NCBI RefSeq assembly: GCF_002234575.2
Contig: NZ_CP022464.2
Location: forward strand, 2,418,001 to 2,482,000
Origin: Enterocloster bolteae
GTDB taxonomy: Bacteria; Bacillota; Clostridia; Lachnospirales; Lachnospiraceae
Direction: 5' to 3'
Length of the DNA: 64,000 nucleotides
Position numbers and translations under genes: made by a program. The stretch's first letter is position 1. Each line of letters starts with the position of its first letter. The notes beneath the pieces were generated by a model that made no database searches, had not been told where the DNA came from, and saw nothing but the letters and a program-made list of their open reading frames with translations. This document shows, piece by piece, positions 1-7,963 of the stretch.

Positions 1-168
1 TGTTGCTCTTTTGGCTTTTTAACTGGTTAAAAAAATATGAAATAGAGTAGGGTCTTTTACTTTTTTATGTTATGACTGCATAAATTGAAATATGGTATTA
101 CCCACAATTTCAAATATATATTATCCCCTTGAACCAATAACCAATCACATTTCAAGGAGGTAATGTAT

Positions 169-1101
169 ATGTCAGCAGAAGTTGAAACTATGTTTTACAC
201 CAGAGAGAAACCCTGGCATGGACTTGGGACCAGAGTGGAGGATGCGCCTGGTTCGAGGGAGGCTTTGGAACTGGCCGGGCTGGACTGGCAGGTCATCCAG
301 AGACCCATTGCGACCACAGACGGACAGGCCATATCTGGCTTCAAGGCCAATATCCGGAACACAGACAGCCGGGTTCTGGGAGTGGTCACCGACCGTTATA
401 AAGTAGTACAGAATGAAGACGCCTTCGCCTTTACAGACCAACTGTTAGGCGAGGGCGTTACTTATGAGACGGCAGGCTCGCTGCAGAACGGACGGCGCAC
501 ATGGCTGCTTGCCAAACTGCCCCAGCGGTATATCATAAGTGGGGATGAGATTACGCCATACATGGTCTTTATGAATACCCATGACGGGACGGGAGCAATA
601 CGGGTAGCCATGACGCCGGTACGTGTGGTCTGCATGAACACGCTGAACTTGGCCCTGTCTACGGCAAAACGCTCCTGGTCCACCAACCATACAGGTGATA
701 TTGCGGGCAAGATGGAGGACGCCCGTTACACGCTTCTGTATGCGGACCGGTACATGTCGGAGCTGGGAAAGGCAATAGATCATATGAAGCGTCTCAGACT
801 TTCAGAACGCCAGGTCATGGAGTATATTGACGCCCTTTTCCCACTATATGATAATCCGACTCCGCAGCAGCAAAAGAACTTGAACCGAATGAAGGAAGAT
901 ATGAAAACGCGGTATTTTGATGCGCCGGATTTAAAGCATGTGGGAAAAAACGGTTATCGTTTTATCAATGCGGTATCGGATTTTGCCACACACGCGAGGC
1001 CCCTGAGGGAAAGCGCAAACCACAAGGAGAACCTCTTTGCAAAAACCGTAGAGGGAAATGCATTGATAGACAGGGCATTTGCCATGCTGCAGGCTGCATG
1101 A
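169..1101 (+). CDS. DUF932 phage/plasmid-like protein
   Basis: This 310-aa protein belongs to the DUF932 (phage/plasmid-like) family, found on phages, plasmids and integrative elements; its biochemical role is unknown. The N-terminus (TREKPWHGLG) and the central PVRVVCMNTLNLAL stretch are typical of the family. I prefer the ATG at 169 over the in-frame ATG at 163 because AGGAGG at 155-160 lies 8 nt from the former and only 2 nt from the latter. It precedes RadC-like, YqaJ and RecT genes on the same strand, a grouping that suggests a role in element DNA recombination or maintenance (inference). The family call is secure; the function is not known. Confidence 0.85.
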   Translation: MSAEVETMFYTREKPWHGLGTRVEDAPGSREALELAGLDWQVIQRPIATTDGQAISGFKANIRNTDSRVLGVVTDRYKVVQNEDAFAFTDQLLGEGVTYETAGSLQNGRRTWLLAKLPQRYIISGDEITPYMVFMNTHDGTGAIRVAMTPVRVVCMNTLNLALSTAKRSWSTNHTGDIAGKMEDARYTLLYADRYMSELGKAIDHMKRLRLSERQVMEYIDALFPLYDNPTPQQQKNLNRMKEDMKTRYFDAPDLKHVGKNGYRFINAVSDFATHARPLRESANHKENLFAKTVEGNALIDRAFAMLQAA

Positions 1102-1204
1102 CAGGCAGTATGATGAAAACAATGACAATTGAATATAAAAATACGTAACCCGGGAATGTAAGGCGGCAGCCTGCGGCGTTCCCGGTTTTATGTGGAGGAA
1201 ACAT

Positions 1205-1726
1205 ATGGATCGGAAATCAAACGATGAGATAGTAGAAGGCATGATGAGACGCCCCATCCCTAAAAAGAAGGTGGGGATTGTCCATCTTCAAATGGTAAGG
1301 GAGGGCCGGGCTCTTTATGGTATGACGCGCTTTACGGACCCGGGAATGGCGGCGGAGATGGTATGGCCCCTCTTTGAGATGGCTGATCGGGAGATGGCGC
1401 TTGTCCTGTCCCTTAACACGAAGCTGGAGCCCCAGGCTCTGGAGATTGCCGCAGTGGGGGGACTGAACGCCTGCAGCATTGACTGCCGGGATATCTTCAA
1501 GCATGCAGTTCTGAATAACGCGGCGTTTATCATATGCTTCCATAACCACCCGTCCGGTGACCCCAAACCCAGCATGGAGGACCGCAAGCTCACCAAACGG
1601 TTGGAAGAGTGTGGGAAGATACTTGGGATACCGCTGATTGACCATATCATAGTAGGGGAAGGCCCGTGCTGCTACAGCTTTAAAGAGCAGGGGATGCTTT
1701 CATATACGGATGGGGAGGTAGCTTAA
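1205..1726 (+). CDS. RadC-like JAB/MPN-domain protein
   Basis: This 173-aa protein has the RadC-type JAB/MPN fold. The metal-binding signature HNHPSGDPKPS is intact and is followed by LIDHIIVG, as in RadC. It lacks the N-terminal helix-hairpin-helix region of chromosomal RadC and so resembles the short RadC-like proteins of mobile elements. The ATG at 1205 has GGAGG at 1194-1198; the upstream ATG at 1190 overlaps that site and is less likely. A DNA-repair role for RadC was proposed long ago but is not established; the metalloenzyme activity here is inference from the motif. It sits between the DUF932 and YqaJ genes. Confidence 0.85.
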   Translation: MDRKSNDEIVEGMMRRPIPKKKVGIVHLQMVREGRALYGMTRFTDPGMAAEMVWPLFEMADREMALVLSLNTKLEPQALEIAAVGGLNACSIDCRDIFKHAVLNNAAFIICFHNHPSGDPKPSMEDRKLTKRLEECGKILGIPLIDHIIVGEGPCCYSFKEQGMLSYTDGEVA

Positions 1727-1798
1727 TGCCGTTTATTATCATTGAAATAATTATCAGGATTTTTAAGAGACTTTAAGCAAGGACAGGAGGGCGGAAAA

Positions 1799-2728
1799 AT
1801 GATTACTAAGGTTTCAACATTGGGTATGACCCATGAAGAATGGCTCAAAAGGCGTAAGGAAGGAATCGGCGGTTCGGATGCCGGCGCAATCTGCGGTCTG
1901 AACCCGTATGCAAGCCCTATGAGCGTCTATCAGGATAAGACAAGCCAGGAGATAAGTGCATCAGATAACGAGGCCATGCGTCAGGGAAGGGACCTGGAGG
2001 AATATGTGGCCAGGCGTTTTACGGAGGCAATCGGACTCAAAGTCAGGAAAAGCAATATGATGTATGTCAACAGCCGGTATCCCTTTATGCTGGCGGATGT
2101 TGACCGGCTGGTGGTGGGAGAGGATGCGGGATTGGAATGCAAGACTGCCAGCGCTTACAATGCGGATAAATGGAAGGATGGGGAAATCCCGCCTCACTAC
2201 GTCATACAGTGTTACCATTACATGGCGGTGACGGGAAGGAAGAACTGGTACATAGCGGTGGTGGTTTTAGGGCAGGGTTTCCAGTATAGAAAGCTGTCCT
2301 GGGATGAAGAGATGATACGGAACCTGATTTCCATTGAGGATGATTTCTGGAACAGCCATGTGTTGAAGCGTGTGATGCCGGACCCGGACGGTTCAAATGC
2401 CTGTGACGAGGTATTAGAACAGTATTTCCATCATGCAAGGAAGGGAACGGCGGTTCCTCTCATAGGGTTTGATGAAAAACTAAACCGCCGTCAGGAGATT
2501 GTCCAGCTGATGAAGAAGCTGGAACAGGAACAGAAGCAGATTGAGCAGGAAATAAAGCTGTATATGAAGGACAATGAGTCCGCATTTAATGAAAGATATA
2601 GAATCACATGGACCAATGTGGATACGGCCAGGCTGGATACGAAACGGGTCAAGGAGGAAAAACCAGAGGTATACAGGCAGTTTATGCAGACCACCAGCTC
2701 CAGGCGTTTTACAGTTAAGGCAGCGTAA
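1799..2728 (+). CDS. YqaJ-family viral recombinase (exonuclease)
   Basis: This 309-aa protein matches the YqaJ family of lambda-exonuclease-like nucleases, which resect double-stranded DNA ends for single-strand annealing. Visible signatures are GGSDAGAICGLNPY near the N-terminus, GRDLEEYVARRF, the catalytic-type stretch ADVDRL followed by LECKTASAYN (D...ExK of the PD-(D/E)xK fold), and the downstream Q-x-x-x-Y motif. A GGAGGGCGG ribosome site lies just before the start. The C-terminal third (about residues 220-260) is charged and probably helical. RecT follows 19 nt later, the usual exonuclease/annealase pair of phages and ICEs. Confidence 0.9.
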   Translation: MITKVSTLGMTHEEWLKRRKEGIGGSDAGAICGLNPYASPMSVYQDKTSQEISASDNEAMRQGRDLEEYVARRFTEAIGLKVRKSNMMYVNSRYPFMLADVDRLVVGEDAGLECKTASAYNADKWKDGEIPPHYVIQCYHYMAVTGRKNWYIAVVVLGQGFQYRKLSWDEEMIRNLISIEDDFWNSHVLKRVMPDPDGSNACDEVLEQYFHHARKGTAVPLIGFDEKLNRRQEIVQLMKKLEQEQKQIEQEIKLYMKDNESAFNERYRITWTNVDTARLDTKRVKEEKPEVYRQFMQTTSSRRFTVKAA

Positions 2729-2747
2729 GAAAAGGAGATTTATCAGT

Positions 2748-3548
2748 ATGGGAGTTAATGTAAAGCACGAATTAGAACAAAGGGCAGCAGGCCAGGGAGC
2801 CTCTGTCAGATTAACAAAAAACATGACAATTGTGGATATGGTAAAGGCTTTGGAACCAGAAATACGCCGGGCACTTCCAGCGGTGCTGACACCAGAACGT
2901 TTTACCAGGATGGCGCTGTCATCTATTAACAATACGCCGGAACTGGCGGAGTGTACCCCTATGAGCTTTATTGCTGCGCTCTTAAATGCCGCCCAGTTAG
3001 GTCTTGAGCCCAATACACCCCTGGGCCAGGCATATCTGATTCCCTATAAAAATAAGGGTAAGCTGGAGTGTCAGTTTCAGCTAGGCTATAAAGGACTGAT
3101 TGATTTGGCCTACCGGACCGGGCAAGTACAAATTATTCAGGCACAGGTGGTCCGGGAATTCGATTCTTTTGAATACCAGTACGGCCTTGATTCCAAACTA
3201 GTACATAAGCCGGGAGAGGGGGCGCGGGGAGAAATTACCTATGTTTATGGTCTTTTCAAGCTTTCCAATGGTGGTTATGGGTTTGAAGTCAGCAACAAGA
3301 CGGAAATGGACACCTTTGCTGCCCGGTACTCTAAATCTTTCGGAAGTAAATACAGTCCATGGACTGAGGACTATGAATCTATGGCAAAAAAGACCGTGAT
3401 TAAGAGGGTATTGAAATATGCCCCTATTTCTTCCGATTTCCAAAAGGCGCTGTCCATGGACGAGACGATTAAGACCGGAATCGCTGTGGATATGAGTGAG
3501 ATTAGGAACGAATGCCTTCCGGAAGAAGCAGGATCTGAGGCAGCATAA
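2748..3548 (+). CDS. recT: RecT-family single-strand annealing protein
   Basis: This 266-aa protein is a RecT/RedB-type annealase that pairs complementary single strands at ends resected by its partner exonuclease. The core is clear: TPERFTRMALSSINNTPELA, then SFIAALLNAAQLGLEPNTPL, GQAYLIPY, and QLGYKGLIDLAYRTG. An open frame extends upstream to 2574, but that part overlaps the end of the YqaJ gene. The ATG at 2748 has AAGGAGAT 9 nt before it and begins exactly where RecT homologues begin. It is almost certainly co-transcribed with the YqaJ gene. Confidence 0.92.
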   Translation: MGVNVKHELEQRAAGQGASVRLTKNMTIVDMVKALEPEIRRALPAVLTPERFTRMALSSINNTPELAECTPMSFIAALLNAAQLGLEPNTPLGQAYLIPYKNKGKLECQFQLGYKGLIDLAYRTGQVQIIQAQVVREFDSFEYQYGLDSKLVHKPGEGARGEITYVYGLFKLSNGGYGFEVSNKTEMDTFAARYSKSFGSKYSPWTEDYESMAKKTVIKRVLKYAPISSDFQKALSMDETIKTGIAVDMSEIRNECLPEEAGSEAA

Positions 3549-3565
3549 GGAAGGGCGGGGAAGGG

Positions 3566-3823
3566 ATGGAGCCAACAGCATATGACTTTTTAGAAGAAAT
3601 GATAATGGAGAGGATTAACCAGATCCTGCACGGAGATCTGAAAGGGACAAAGATATTTTATAAAGAACAGGAGGCCATCATGAAAAGTCTGGATCAGGAG
3701 ACAAAGGATAAGTTTGAGGAGTTTGCCAGCAATATGCTCTGTATTAGCGCAGAGGAATGTGTGGCAGTTTACAAAGATGCGTTTCTGGATGGGCTGCGTC
3801 TGGGACATAAGGCATTTAGGTAA
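3566..3823 (+). CDS. Small hypothetical protein (DUF6809-like)
   Basis: An 85-aa acidic, helical protein of unknown function starts 17 nt after recT. Its layout (an N-terminal ILHGDL-type stretch, a central EEF/DKFEEF helix and a C-terminal FLDGLRLGHKAF) resembles small Firmicutes proteins grouped as DUF6809; this is recalled pattern, not a search result. A purine-rich GGGGAAGGG precedes the ATG. Its place at the end of the recombination module suggests co-transcription. Confidence 0.65.
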   Translation: MEPTAYDFLEEMIMERINQILHGDLKGTKIFYKEQEAIMKSLDQETKDKFEEFASNMLCISAEECVAVYKDAFLDGLRLGHKAFR

Positions 3824-3877
3824 GGAAAATTGGTTTTTGAGAAGTAATGGAAATCAATAGAAATATACAGGTCTGTC

Positions 3878-3906
3878 TTGAGTGTCAGATAAAATTGTGA
3901 TAAAAT
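3878..3906 (+). promoter_or_regulatory. Predicted promoter of the toxin-antitoxin operon
   Basis: TTGAGT (3878-3883) and TAAAAT (3901-3906) are separated by 17 nt, and a TG dinucleotide one base before the -10 box makes it an extended -10. It lies 30 nt ahead of the antitoxin start. Confidence 0.5.
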
Positions 3907-3935
3907 AATGATATAATTAAGAGAGGGGCGATATC

Positions 3936-4205
3936 ATGATTCAAATCAGACCTGTATCAGATTTAAGAAACAAGTTTCCTGAAATAGAGACTCTTGTAAA
4001 GGAAAACCAGCCAGTATACTTAACGAAGAACGGTTACGGGGCCATGGTGGTACTGAGCCTGGAGGAATATTCCAGGATTACCGGTGATGTGGGAATGAAG
4101 CTGGATGAAGCGGACAAACAGGCGGAAGAAACGGATATCCGTCTCACCCACGAGGAAGTTTTTAGCGGATTGAAGGGGAGGATACATGGAGCAGAAGCAC
4201 TATAA
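3936..4205 (+). CDS. Phd/YefM-family antitoxin
   Basis: An 89-aa antitoxin of the Phd/YefM type. The N-terminal DNA-binding domain shows the family pattern IRPVSDLRNKFPEI, VYLTKNGYGAMVVLSLEEY; the C-terminal part (from about residue 55) is acidic and should wrap the toxin. Such proteins neutralise the toxin and repress their own operon together with it. GAGAGGGG precedes the ATG and the gene overlaps the toxin gene by 20 nt, so translation is probably coupled. The pair probably stabilises the integrated element (inference). Confidence 0.9.
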   Translation: MIQIRPVSDLRNKFPEIETLVKENQPVYLTKNGYGAMVVLSLEEYSRITGDVGMKLDEADKQAEETDIRLTHEEVFSGLKGRIHGAEAL

Positions 4206-4503
4206 GCTGCGGTATCTCCCGCTGTTTGTCTCTGATATGGAGGAGATTGTAGATTACATTACACTCCAGAACCCGGATGCAGCATATCATTTTCTGGAGC
4301 GTGTGGAGGCGGCAATCTGGAAACGTCTGGAATTTCCGGTATCCTTTGAGCCGTATCAAGGCACCGGGGCAAGAAAACACCCATATTACAGAATTTATGT
4401 GGGGAATTTCATTATCTATTATGTGGTTATAGATGATGTTATGGAGGTACGCCGAATCCTCTGGGATAAGCGTGATGCAGGATGGTTATTGGAACGGGAC
4501 TAG
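4186..4503 (+). CDS. ParE/RelE-superfamily toxin
   Basis: A 105-aa basic protein of the ParE/RelE toxin superfamily, partner of the overlapping antitoxin. The family layout is visible: an N-terminal strand (KLRYLPLFVSDMEEIVDYI), a helical hairpin (AAYHFLERVEAAIWKRLEFP), and the C-terminal strands (HPYYRIYVGNFIIYYVV, then VRRILWDKRD). ParE members poison gyrase and RelE members cleave mRNA; the sequence alone does not tell which applies here. The start ATG has GGGGAGG a few bases upstream. Confidence 0.88.
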   Translation: MEQKHYKLRYLPLFVSDMEEIVDYITLQNPDAAYHFLERVEAAIWKRLEFPVSFEPYQGTGARKHPYYRIYVGNFIIYYVVIDDVMEVRRILWDKRDAGWLLERD

Positions 4504-4624
4504 ATATGGCCTGTGATGTATGACGGACCATCTGCATATCAGGTGATAAGTGGAGAACAGAGGATGGTGTAAGGATTGCCAGGATAATATTAAGCGTATA
4601 ATGAGATAGGATGGAGGGTAAGCC

Positions 4625-4717
4625 ATGATTCGGAAACGGATTGTGGCTTTCTTTTTATCCAATGAAATCAGGCAGGAAAGGTTTAAAGCAATATGGAGCA
4701 TAAGAAATTTAAGGTAG
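4625..4717 (+). CDS. Possible 30-aa small ORF upstream of the LRAT-like gene
   Basis: ATG at 4625 follows GGAGGG with 5 nt spacing, and the frame runs 30 codons to TAG at 4717, overlapping the next gene's start at 4693 in another frame. The peptide is basic (MIRKRIVAFFLSNEIR at its start). It may serve as a leader that couples translation to the next gene, or it may be chance. Confidence 0.3.
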   Translation: MIRKRIVAFFLSNEIRQERFKAIWSIRNLR

Positions 4718-5064
4718 GATGCCATTTAAAGGCGGGCCGGCTGCTATATGAGCATCATGGCATTTATATAGGGGAAGGTCTTGTAATCCATTATGCATTT
4801 GATGGCATCACAGTGGATACAGTGGAGAAGTTTGCGAGGGGAGAGATTATGGAGGAGGTCCCCCATTTCGATTCGCCTTATACAGGGGAAGAAATAAGGA
4901 AGAGGGCATTCAGCCGTTTGGGAGAAGACCGATATGATTTGGTGTCAAACAACTGTGAACATTTTGCAAACTGGTGCTGTACGGGAGAGGCGGAATCGGA
5001 ACAGGTTGAGGAGGCGGTCCGGTTGGCCGGGACCCTGTTGTTGAAGATATTAGAGGGATGTTAA
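4693..5064 (+). CDS. LRAT/NC-domain (NlpC/P60-superfamily) protein
   Basis: A 123-aa protein with the compact LRAT/NC fold of the NlpC/P60 superfamily. The key signatures are present: the His in YEHHGIYIG, a second His in VIHYAFDG, and the NNCEHFANWC block holding the nucleophilic Cys. Eukaryotic relatives are acyltransferases or phospholipases; the substrate of bacterial versions on mobile elements is mostly unknown. There is no signal peptide or membrane segment, so it is probably cytoplasmic. It lies between the toxin-antitoxin pair and the DUF5688 gene. Confidence 0.8.
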   Translation: MEHKKFKVGCHLKAGRLLYEHHGIYIGEGLVIHYAFDGITVDTVEKFARGEIMEEVPHFDSPYTGEEIRKRAFSRLGEDRYDLVSNNCEHFANWCCTGEAESEQVEEAVRLAGTLLLKILEGC

Positions 5065-5092
5065 TTGATTACGAAAATGGAGGAACGGAATT

Positions 5093-6016
5093 ATGTTAAA
5101 TGTATCATTGGAACTATTTGCAGATGAGGTTGTAGAATGTGTCAAGGAGATTCTGGGTGATGGATATGATATAGAGCTCAGGCGAGTACCGAAAAACAAT
5201 GGAATCATTCTGACAGGTATAAGTATATGCAGGGCCGGGGAGAAGGTGAGCCCGGTCATCTATTTGGATGACTATTACGCTGAAAGAGCGGATACAGAAA
5301 CAGAGGTAGAACTTACTGCAAGGAAGATTGTGAACTGTTTTCGTTATAATGGGGACCTGTCTGACACAGTCTTGAAATCGGCGGAGCACCTTTATGACTT
5401 CGGAAAGGCCAGGGACAGGGTCATGTTGAAGCTGATTCACACGAAGAACAATGAACAACGTTTGAACCAGGTTCCAAATATACCATATCTTGACCTTTCC
5501 ATTGTATTTTATTTATATATGGATGAAGACAGTGGAAGTATGATGACGGCCCAGATTCAGAATGAACATCTTGCCTTATGGGGAGTTGACACGCAGATGC
5601 TATACAGGATTGCGCTGCAGAATATGCAGCGTGTAATGCCGGCTCAAATTAATAGTATAACGCAAATCATAGAGGATCTGAAATGTGCATTTGGGGAGGA
5701 ACCAGACGAGGATAGGGGTGAGGAAGATGCCCCCTTTTATGTGTTGACAACGTCCAGAGGTATCAATGGGGCCGCCTGCATGCTCTATTCAGGAGTGCTA
5801 GAGAAGTTTGCGGAGCAGAGAGGGAAGGACATCATTATTTTGCCGTCCAGTGTGCATGAGGTGCTGCTATTGGAAGATACTGGGGATATAGATTGCAAGG
5901 CACTTACGGAGCTTGTGAAATGTATTAATGCTACAGAGGTTCCGATGGAAGACGTTCTTTCTGAGAATATATACAGGTATGAGCGGATTTGTAATAGGAT
6001 AACTATCATTGCTTGA
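5093..6016 (+). CDS. DUF5688 family protein
   Basis: This 307-aa protein resembles the DUF5688 family, common on Lachnospiraceae and Clostridium mobile elements and of unknown function. Typical features are the N-terminal IELRRVPKNNGIILTGISI block, the YLDDYYAE motif, and a C-terminal half beginning FYVLTTSRGINGAACMLY that ends in a conserved-looking SSVHEVLLL stretch. There are no transmembrane segments or recognisable catalytic motif. TGGAGGAACGG precedes the ATG. The gene is 28 nt downstream of the LRAT-like gene and probably in the same transcript. Confidence 0.8.
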   Translation: MLNVSLELFADEVVECVKEILGDGYDIELRRVPKNNGIILTGISICRAGEKVSPVIYLDDYYAERADTETEVELTARKIVNCFRYNGDLSDTVLKSAEHLYDFGKARDRVMLKLIHTKNNEQRLNQVPNIPYLDLSIVFYLYMDEDSGSMMTAQIQNEHLALWGVDTQMLYRIALQNMQRVMPAQINSITQIIEDLKCAFGEEPDEDRGEEDAPFYVLTTSRGINGAACMLYSGVLEKFAEQRGKDIIILPSSVHEVLLLEDTGDIDCKALTELVKCINATEVPMEDVLSENIYRYERICNRITIIA

Positions 6017-6360
6017 ATACATATCGGAATTACATTATAATTATAAATTAAGAAATAAATGTCCTGAGATATTTGCTCTAATTAAAGCAACAGGGGGGGG
6101 GGGCACGGTTATTATGGGACATGCTTAATACGGATGGATGCAAGGTGTGACTATGAAAATTTGATATTCTAAAAAGAGAGGGAGGGGTGTCATGGACAGA
6201 ACAGAAATCCTTCCCTTTCAGGTGGAGAATAGGTTTTTAGGATGGAAGGTGATAGGGAGATGGATGTTTGCGGATAAAAGTTATAAATCATGGTGTTTTT
6301 GGATTTTTATAATCCAGGGTACTTTGATATAGAAAAAAAGATAAAAGGAAGATAAGCGAA
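6017..6360. other. Gene-poor gap with an 11-G tract
   Basis: No confident gene is seen in this gap. It holds a run of 11 guanines at 6093-6103 and one possible 46-codon ORF (6192-6332). AT content rises sharply from here to about 10 kb, marking a change in composition from the genes to the left. Confidence 0.5.
6192..6332 (+). CDS. Possible 46-aa small protein
   Basis: ATG at 6192 follows a strong GGGAGGGG ribosome site with good spacing, and 46 codons run to TAG at 6332. The C-terminal part is rich in Trp, Phe and Ile and could be a short membrane helix. No family is recognised. It lies 28 nt before the 444-aa unknown gene and might be co-transcribed. Support is limited to the ribosome site. 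Confidence 0.35.
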   Translation: MDRTEILPFQVENRFLGWKVIGRWMFADKSYKSWCFWIFIIQGTLI

Positions 6361-7695
6361 ATGATAGAGGAACTAAACAACGCGGATAAAAAAAATTTGA
6401 TATGGAATTCCGAAGAAATTGTTAGTGAATACGAAAATTTATATGGGCCTATTTCTCCCAAGGAGGGAAAAAAGTATGCTACCCTTACAAAAAATCTGAG
6501 TAAAGCTGTAAAGATATTATCGAAAAGCTGTAAAGGTAAAGATAACAATGAGGGTCAAGACATGACTAAGTTGCCAGAAATACTTGGTGGAACGAGAGGA
6601 AAAGGATATTACTTAGTTCGGAAATATCGATATGACTTTATTTTAAAGAATAATAGGGCTGCAGAATATTTTATGAAGGATCGGAATAAGCGAAAAGACT
6701 GTTTTTACAAAGAATTGGAAGAATTAGAGCAGACTCTGGATTTTCAGATATTCTTTGACTACAAATCAGAACTTAAAGATATTTGTAGATTATTTTGGCT
6801 GTGTGAGAGGTTTACAAAAAAACCAGATATTTTTATTATATATGATTTAGTACAAAGGCTTGGAGGTGTTATTTTTAGTGAGCAGTTACAGATGGATAAG
6901 GGTTTAGAAACACTGATGAAATACAGGGAATTGAAAGAGGATCTTTATCAACTTGCTGTATATTATATAGAAGATTTACTCTGGCAAGGAAAATTGGATC
7001 CAGGCATACAACGGATTTATAATGACATAAACCTATGTGTGATAGATAAAGATGAGATAAAAGAAGCTATTAAACCAGAAATAACGAAAATTATCTTTGA
7101 GTACCAGGAAATAGTTGATAATATGCTATCTATGCGCTGTGCAGATAAAATAATGATGCATTGTGAATATAAATACAAAAGATCCAAGCCTAAATTGCCA
7201 TTAAGCTGTATTTTGTCAGATTTAGAAGAAATAGATGACTATGAGGACAGGACTTGTTTAACTCCAAGGAATTTATTAGAGGATGCAAGATTCTGTTACG
7301 AGATAAGGAAAACAGGCCAAAGGGGACTTTCGCAGAGAAGGATAGAAAAGGAGTTAGATAATATTTTTAAGAAAATAAGGGAACTGGAGGTTTGTGACAG
7401 GGAGTGTCTTTTATATGATTTTCTATCAGAACTGCAAAATTGGGAAAATATGACGGATTATCTCATTAACACGGTACGGTATCTGAGGTTCTGTGATATG
7501 GTTAAATTTCAATATCAAGTAAAAGAGTGTGATAGAGTTGAGTTTGAGTCAATTTATAAAATTGCTAATGCTGAACTGTTTGAAGAATATAGACAATGGG
7601 AAAAATGCATACCATCCAAAGCACTGTGCATGCAGACAAAGGCAATGTATTACCGTGAGAAGGAGAGTTCCGAAAAGTTAATGGTATCAAGATAG
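6361..7695 (+). CDS. Unknown 444-aa protein of the integrative element
   Basis: I do not recognise this protein. It is highly charged, Lys/Glu-rich and predicted mainly helical, with no signal peptide or transmembrane segment. A basic, Tyr-rich stretch (GKGYYLVRKYRYDFILKNN) near residues 80-100 could contact nucleic acid. Cys residues are scattered without a zinc-finger spacing. The region is markedly AT-rich with AT-ending codons, unlike the recombination genes to the left and the chromosome to the right, suggesting a separate acquisition. A short GGAAGATAAGCGAA precedes the ATG. A strong terminator follows at 7704-7741, so it is probably transcribed apart from the ATPase gene. Confidence 0.6.
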   Translation: MIEELNNADKKNLIWNSEEIVSEYENLYGPISPKEGKKYATLTKNLSKAVKILSKSCKGKDNNEGQDMTKLPEILGGTRGKGYYLVRKYRYDFILKNNRAAEYFMKDRNKRKDCFYKELEELEQTLDFQIFFDYKSELKDICRLFWLCERFTKKPDIFIIYDLVQRLGGVIFSEQLQMDKGLETLMKYRELKEDLYQLAVYYIEDLLWQGKLDPGIQRIYNDINLCVIDKDEIKEAIKPEITKIIFEYQEIVDNMLSMRCADKIMMHCEYKYKRSKPKLPLSCILSDLEEIDDYEDRTCLTPRNLLEDARFCYEIRKTGQRGLSQRRIEKELDNIFKKIRELEVCDRECLLYDFLSELQNWENMTDYLINTVRYLRFCDMVKFQYQVKECDRVEFESIYKIANAELFEEYRQWEKCIPSKALCMQTKAMYYREKESSEKLMVSR

Positions 7696-7703
7696 AGGTA
7701 ACT

Positions 7704-7741
7704 AAAAATAACCGATTCCGATAGTGGGAACGGTTATTTTT
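7704..7741 (+). terminator. Rho-independent terminator after the 444-aa gene
   Basis: AAAAATAACCG (7704-7714) pairs perfectly with CGGTTATTTTT (7731-7741), with an additional inner TTCC/GGGAA pairing. It begins 8 nt after the stop codon and could work in both directions. Confidence 0.75.
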
Positions 7742-7785
7742 AATTAAGATATTGTTAATAGAAAGTTTAATTTATATAATTTAGG

Positions 7786-7837
7786 TCTCATTTGTGTAGA
7801 TATAGTCATTTTATAAGCCTAAAAACGTCAAATGAGA
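7786..7837. repeat. 9-bp perfect inverted repeat upstream of the ATPase gene
   Basis: TCTCATTTG at 7786-7794 and CAAATGAGA at 7829-7837 form a perfect inverted repeat with a 34-nt AT-rich spacer, about 130 nt before the ATPase start. It could be an operator or a replication/recombination site; nothing distinguishes these. Confidence 0.45.
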
Positions 7838-7963
7838 ATCATTTTACTATCTTTTTAATTGGTGTGCAATTCGATTATAATAATAATTAGAACGAAGTAC
7901 TGGCCGGTAGTAAGTTCGATGGAACCTAACATTTTAAAACAGTAGGAGTAGGAGGCATTAATT

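Noticed and set aside
2574..2747. N-terminal extension of RecT
   Set aside because: It overlaps the YqaJ gene in another frame and begins without a ribosome site; ATG 2748 is well supported.
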